Shown: positions 6,077 through 7,905 of the stretch, in pieces
Position numbering within the stretch: the stretch's first letter is position 1
How the letters are laid out: the number at the start of each line of letters is the position of its first letter
DNA from: Clostridiales bacterium
GTDB lineage: Bacteria > Bacillota > Clostridia > Oscillospirales > CAG-382
Direction of reading: 5' to 3'
NCBI GenBank assembly: GCA_003343885.1
Contig: QAKH01000051.1
Span: 1 to 7,905 of the forward strand
Length of the DNA: 7,905 nucleotides
Position numbers and translations under genes: made by a program
The notes under the pieces: generated by a model
Databases searched by the model: none
What the model saw: only the letters and a program-made list of their open reading frames with translations
Told to the model about the DNA's origin: nothing

Positions 6077-6535
6077 ATGGAAAAGAAGAGAAAAAGACTG
6101 AATTATTTTACCTGCAACATACCTGCAAAGTCAGTCAACGAGGGTTTTGCCAGAGGAATAATCTCGGCTTTCTGCGCACAGCTTGATCCTACGGTCGAGG
6201 AATTGTGCGACATGAAAACCGCAATAAGCGAGGCGGTTACAAATTGCATTGTCCATGCGTACGCCGGGGAAAACGACGAAAAGAAGAAAAAAATACTCTT
6301 GAAAGCGGAATATTTTGACGACGGACTGCTAAGCGTGTCCATAAAAGACTACGGGTGCGGTATTGAGGATATTGAAAAAGCCATGCAGCCGATGTATTCA
6401 GGCTCAGGCAGTGAAGAGCGCAGCGGCATGGGCTTTTCTATAATGCAGTGCTTTACAGATAAGATTAAGGTAAGCTCAAAAAAAGGCCGTGGGACATGCG
6501 TAACCCTTAAAAAGTACATAGGAAAAAATGAATAA
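6077..6535 (+). CDS. spoIIAB: Anti-sigma F factor / serine kinase SpoIIAB
   Basis: This 152-residue GHKL-fold protein binds sigma F and also uses ATP to phosphorylate SpoIIAA. The ATP-binding boxes are intact: the N box SEAVTNCIVHAY (51-62) with catalytic Glu52 and Asn56, the G1 box DYGCGIED (91-98), and the lid/G2 region ERSGMGFSIM (114-123). The ATG at 6077 has AAAGGA nine bases upstream. The N-terminus has a short basic stretch (KKRKR). Its last eight bases overlap the sigF start (ATGAATAA), so the anti-sigma factor and its target are translationally coupled, as expected for balanced stoichiometry. Confidence 0.96.
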   Translation: MEKKRKRLNYFTCNIPAKSVNEGFARGIISAFCAQLDPTVEELCDMKTAISEAVTNCIVHAYAGENDEKKKKILLKAEYFDDGLLSVSIKDYGCGIEDIEKAMQPMYSGSGSEERSGMGFSIMQCFTDKIKVSSKKGRGTCVTLKKYIGKNE

Positions 6536-7244
6536 GACTGAAGAAAACGCCGTACTTCTCGAACGTGCCGCAAAGGGCGACAAAGCAGCGGAAGAACTCA
6601 TTATAAAAAATAATATGGGACTTGTAAAAAGCGTTGCCATGCGTTTTGTCGGACGTGGTCAGGAGCCGGAGGATCTAATACAAATAGGCTGCATGGGAAT
6701 GTTAAAGGCTCTCCGGGGGTTTGATCCGAGCTATAACACGGCATTCTCGACATACGCCGTTCCGCTTATCGCAGGCGAGATAAAGCGGTTTTTGAGAGAT
6801 GACGGACTTATAAAAGTAAGCAGAGAAGCAAAGAAAAACTATTATTTGCTGATGAGGGAAAAAGAGGCGTTCTTAAGAGAAAACGGAAGAGAACCGAAAC
6901 TCAGCGAGCTTTGCGAAAAATGCGGATTTACCGACTCGGAAGCGCTTTACGCAATGGAAGCGTGCAGCAGCACCGTTTCTCTCCAGGATAAAATATCAGA
7001 AGAGGACGACAGAAGCGTCGAGGATTTGTGCGCTGACAGCGAGCTTGGAGATCTTACGGAAAAAATCGCACTGCGTGAGGTTATTTCCGAGCTTGAGCCG
7101 AAACAGAAAAATATTATATATATGAGGTATTTTAAAGGAATGACGCAGTCGGAGGTGGCAAAAAGACTCGGTACCAGTCAGGTCAAGGTTTCAAGAGAGG
7201 AGAGCAAAATCAAAAAAGAACTAAGGGAAAAGCTGATTTGCTGA
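6528..7244 (+). CDS. sigF: RNA polymerase sporulation sigma factor SigF
   Basis: This 238-residue sigma-70 family factor directs early forespore transcription. Region 2 is clear: NNMGLVKSVAMRFVGRGQE (28-46), then DLIQIGCMGMLKALRGFDP (49-67) and TYAVPLIAGEIKRFLRDDG (75-93), which covers core binding and -10 recognition. Region 3 is about 100-150. Region 4 (about 184-235) contains a helix-turn-helix, MTQSEVAKRLGTSQVKVSRE (205-224). Position after spoIIAA-spoIIAB separates it from the closely related SigG. The start codon lies inside the end of spoIIAB with only a weak AGGA at 6520-6523, so coupling probably drives translation. spoVA genes, which often follow sigF in Bacillus, are absent: an rRNA operon follows instead. 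No terminator is seen after the stop. Confidence 0.95.
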   Translation: MNKTEENAVLLERAAKGDKAAEELIIKNNMGLVKSVAMRFVGRGQEPEDLIQIGCMGMLKALRGFDPSYNTAFSTYAVPLIAGEIKRFLRDDGLIKVSREAKKNYYLLMREKEAFLRENGREPKLSELCEKCGFTDSEALYAMEACSSTVSLQDKISEEDDRSVEDLCADSELGDLTEKIALREVISELEPKQKNIIYMRYFKGMTQSEVAKRLGTSQVKVSREESKIKKELREKLIC

Positions 7245-7280
7245 ATAAAAGAAAAAAATACCAAAAATTGAAAAAAGTAC

Positions 7281-7309
7281 TTGACAAACGAGTTGCAGTG
7301 TGATATTAT
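7281..7309 (+). promoter_or_regulatory. rRNA operon promoter P1
   Basis: Consensus TTGACA (7281-7286), a 17-base spacer and TATTAT (7304-7309), with an extended -10 TG at 7301-7302. The likely start is G at 7316. The -35 begins 36 bases after the sigF stop codon (7244). Confidence 0.85.
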
Positions 7310-7387
7310 ATAAAAGCTCCGCAAGAGGGACGAGCCGGAAAGAGTCGAGCCGAGGAAAAAAGATTTGAAAAAAATCTAAAAAAAGGG

Positions 7388-7416
7388 TTGACAAGGAAAG
7401 AAGTATGTGATATACT
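7388..7416 (+). promoter_or_regulatory. rRNA operon promoter P2
   Basis: Consensus TTGACA (7388-7393), a 17-base spacer and TATACT (7411-7416), with an extended -10 TG at 7408-7409. The likely start is G at 7422 or 7423. It repeats the layout of P1 exactly 107 bases downstream, including TTGACAA and TGTGATAT. Confidence 0.87.
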
Positions 7417-7451
7417 ATACAGGCTGTCGCAAAGAGCGGAAGCAAGAACGG

Positions 7452-7467
7452 ACCTTGAAAATTGAAC
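7452..7467 (+). promoter_or_regulatory. boxA-like antitermination element in rRNA leader
   Basis: ACCTTGAAAATTGAAC resembles the conserved CTTTGAAAACTGAA sequence found in Firmicute rRNA leaders, where the Nus factors assemble. It lies between P2 and the 16S gene, where boxA is expected. The assignment is by similarity remembered from other operons. Confidence 0.5.
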
Positions 7468-7642
7468 AACGAAAGACGAGAAAGCAAAGCAAGGAACGTC
7501 GAAAGACGAACCAGAAAGAACTCGTAAAATTCCTAAGAAAGTACACTTGATTTTAGAGATAAGATCGAGATACCCAAGGAAAAAAGTATAAAGAGCAAGA
7601 CAAACTAAGGAAATTAACGTACACTGAGGTGTGCGAAAAATA

Positions 7643-7905
7643 TTTTCAGAGAGTTTGATCCTGGCTCAGGATAAACGCTGGCGGCGTGCATAACACATTC
7701 AAGTCGAACGGATTTATCGGACAGCTTGCTGTTTGAGAAGATTAGTGGCGGACGGGTGAGTAACGCGTGAGCAACCTGCCTTTGTGAGGGGAATAACACA
7801 GGGAAACTTGTGCTAATACCGCATGACGCATCGGTGATGCATGTTACTGATGTTAAAGGAGCAATCCGCACAAAGATGGGCTCGCGTCTGATTAGATAGT
7901 TGGTG
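7643..7905 (+). rRNA. rrs: 16S ribosomal RNA, 5' part (cut by window end)
   Basis: AGAGTTTGATCCTGGCTCAG at 7650-7669 is the universal 27F site, equal to E. coli position 8, which puts the mature 5' end near 7643. CGCTGGCGGCGTGC and later GTGGCGGACGGGTGAGTAA are conserved 16S segments. About 263 bases of the gene are present, covering V1 and part of V2. The base at E. coli position 57 is T instead of the usual G (see findings). Confidence 0.97.

Larger units (their letters stand above)
7316..7642 (+). other. 16S rRNA leader region
   Basis: No protein gene is supported. The region holds promoter P2, a boxA-like element and small hairpins such as CGTC-GAAA-GACG (7497-7508, a GNRA-type loop) and ACAC-TGAG-GTGT (7621-7632) just before the mature 16S end. 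Two related stretches, GACGAGCCG and GTCGAGCCG, lie between P1 and P2. RNase III processing pairs cannot be shown because the 3' side of 16S is outside the window. Confidence 0.6.

Overview
The window looks like a chromosomal segment of an endospore-forming, low-to-mid GC member of the Firmicutes (class Clostridia). It carries sporulation genes (spoVG, the spoIIA operon with sigma F), a spore-germinant receptor operon and the start of an rRNA operon. The 16S fragment and gene style fit the Ruminococcaceae/Oscillospirales side of Clostridia, but that placement is from memory and tentative.

Layout. Positions 1-253 are non-coding and hold hairpins and one copy of a modular intergenic repeat. spoVG (267-566, minus) and murC (673-2043, plus) are divergent and share a 106-base gap. 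Positions 2044-2474 are gene-free: two hairpins, a strong Rho-independent terminator for murC (2129-2178), a second repeat copy (2208-2344) with another hairpin, and a candidate forespore promoter. Next is a three-gene germinant-receptor operon: a GerA-type A subunit (2475-3896), an unusually short GerC-like lipoprotein (3893-4531) and a divergent GerB-like permease (4576-5667). After 69 bases comes spoIIAA-spoIIAB-sigF (5737-7244). Only 36 bases after the sigF stop, two near-identical consensus promoters begin an rRNA operon, followed by a leader with a boxA-like element and the first ~263 bases of 16S rRNA, cut by the window end.

How the genes relate. SpoIIAB holds sigma F inactive; dephosphorylated SpoIIAA releases it in the forespore. 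Germinant-receptor operons are typically transcribed in the forespore by sigma G, so regulator and receptor would belong to consecutive stages of one programme. SpoVG is an RNA/DNA-binding regulator linked to septation and sporulation. MurC makes a peptidoglycan precursor.

No wholly new system is visible. The points most worth a second look are the modular repeat, with base-pair-preserving changes in its hairpin; a GerC-like protein that seems to keep only the first GerC domain plus a Gly/Ser linker; the lack of a terminator between sigF and the rRNA promoters; and an unusual base in a highly conserved 16S segment.
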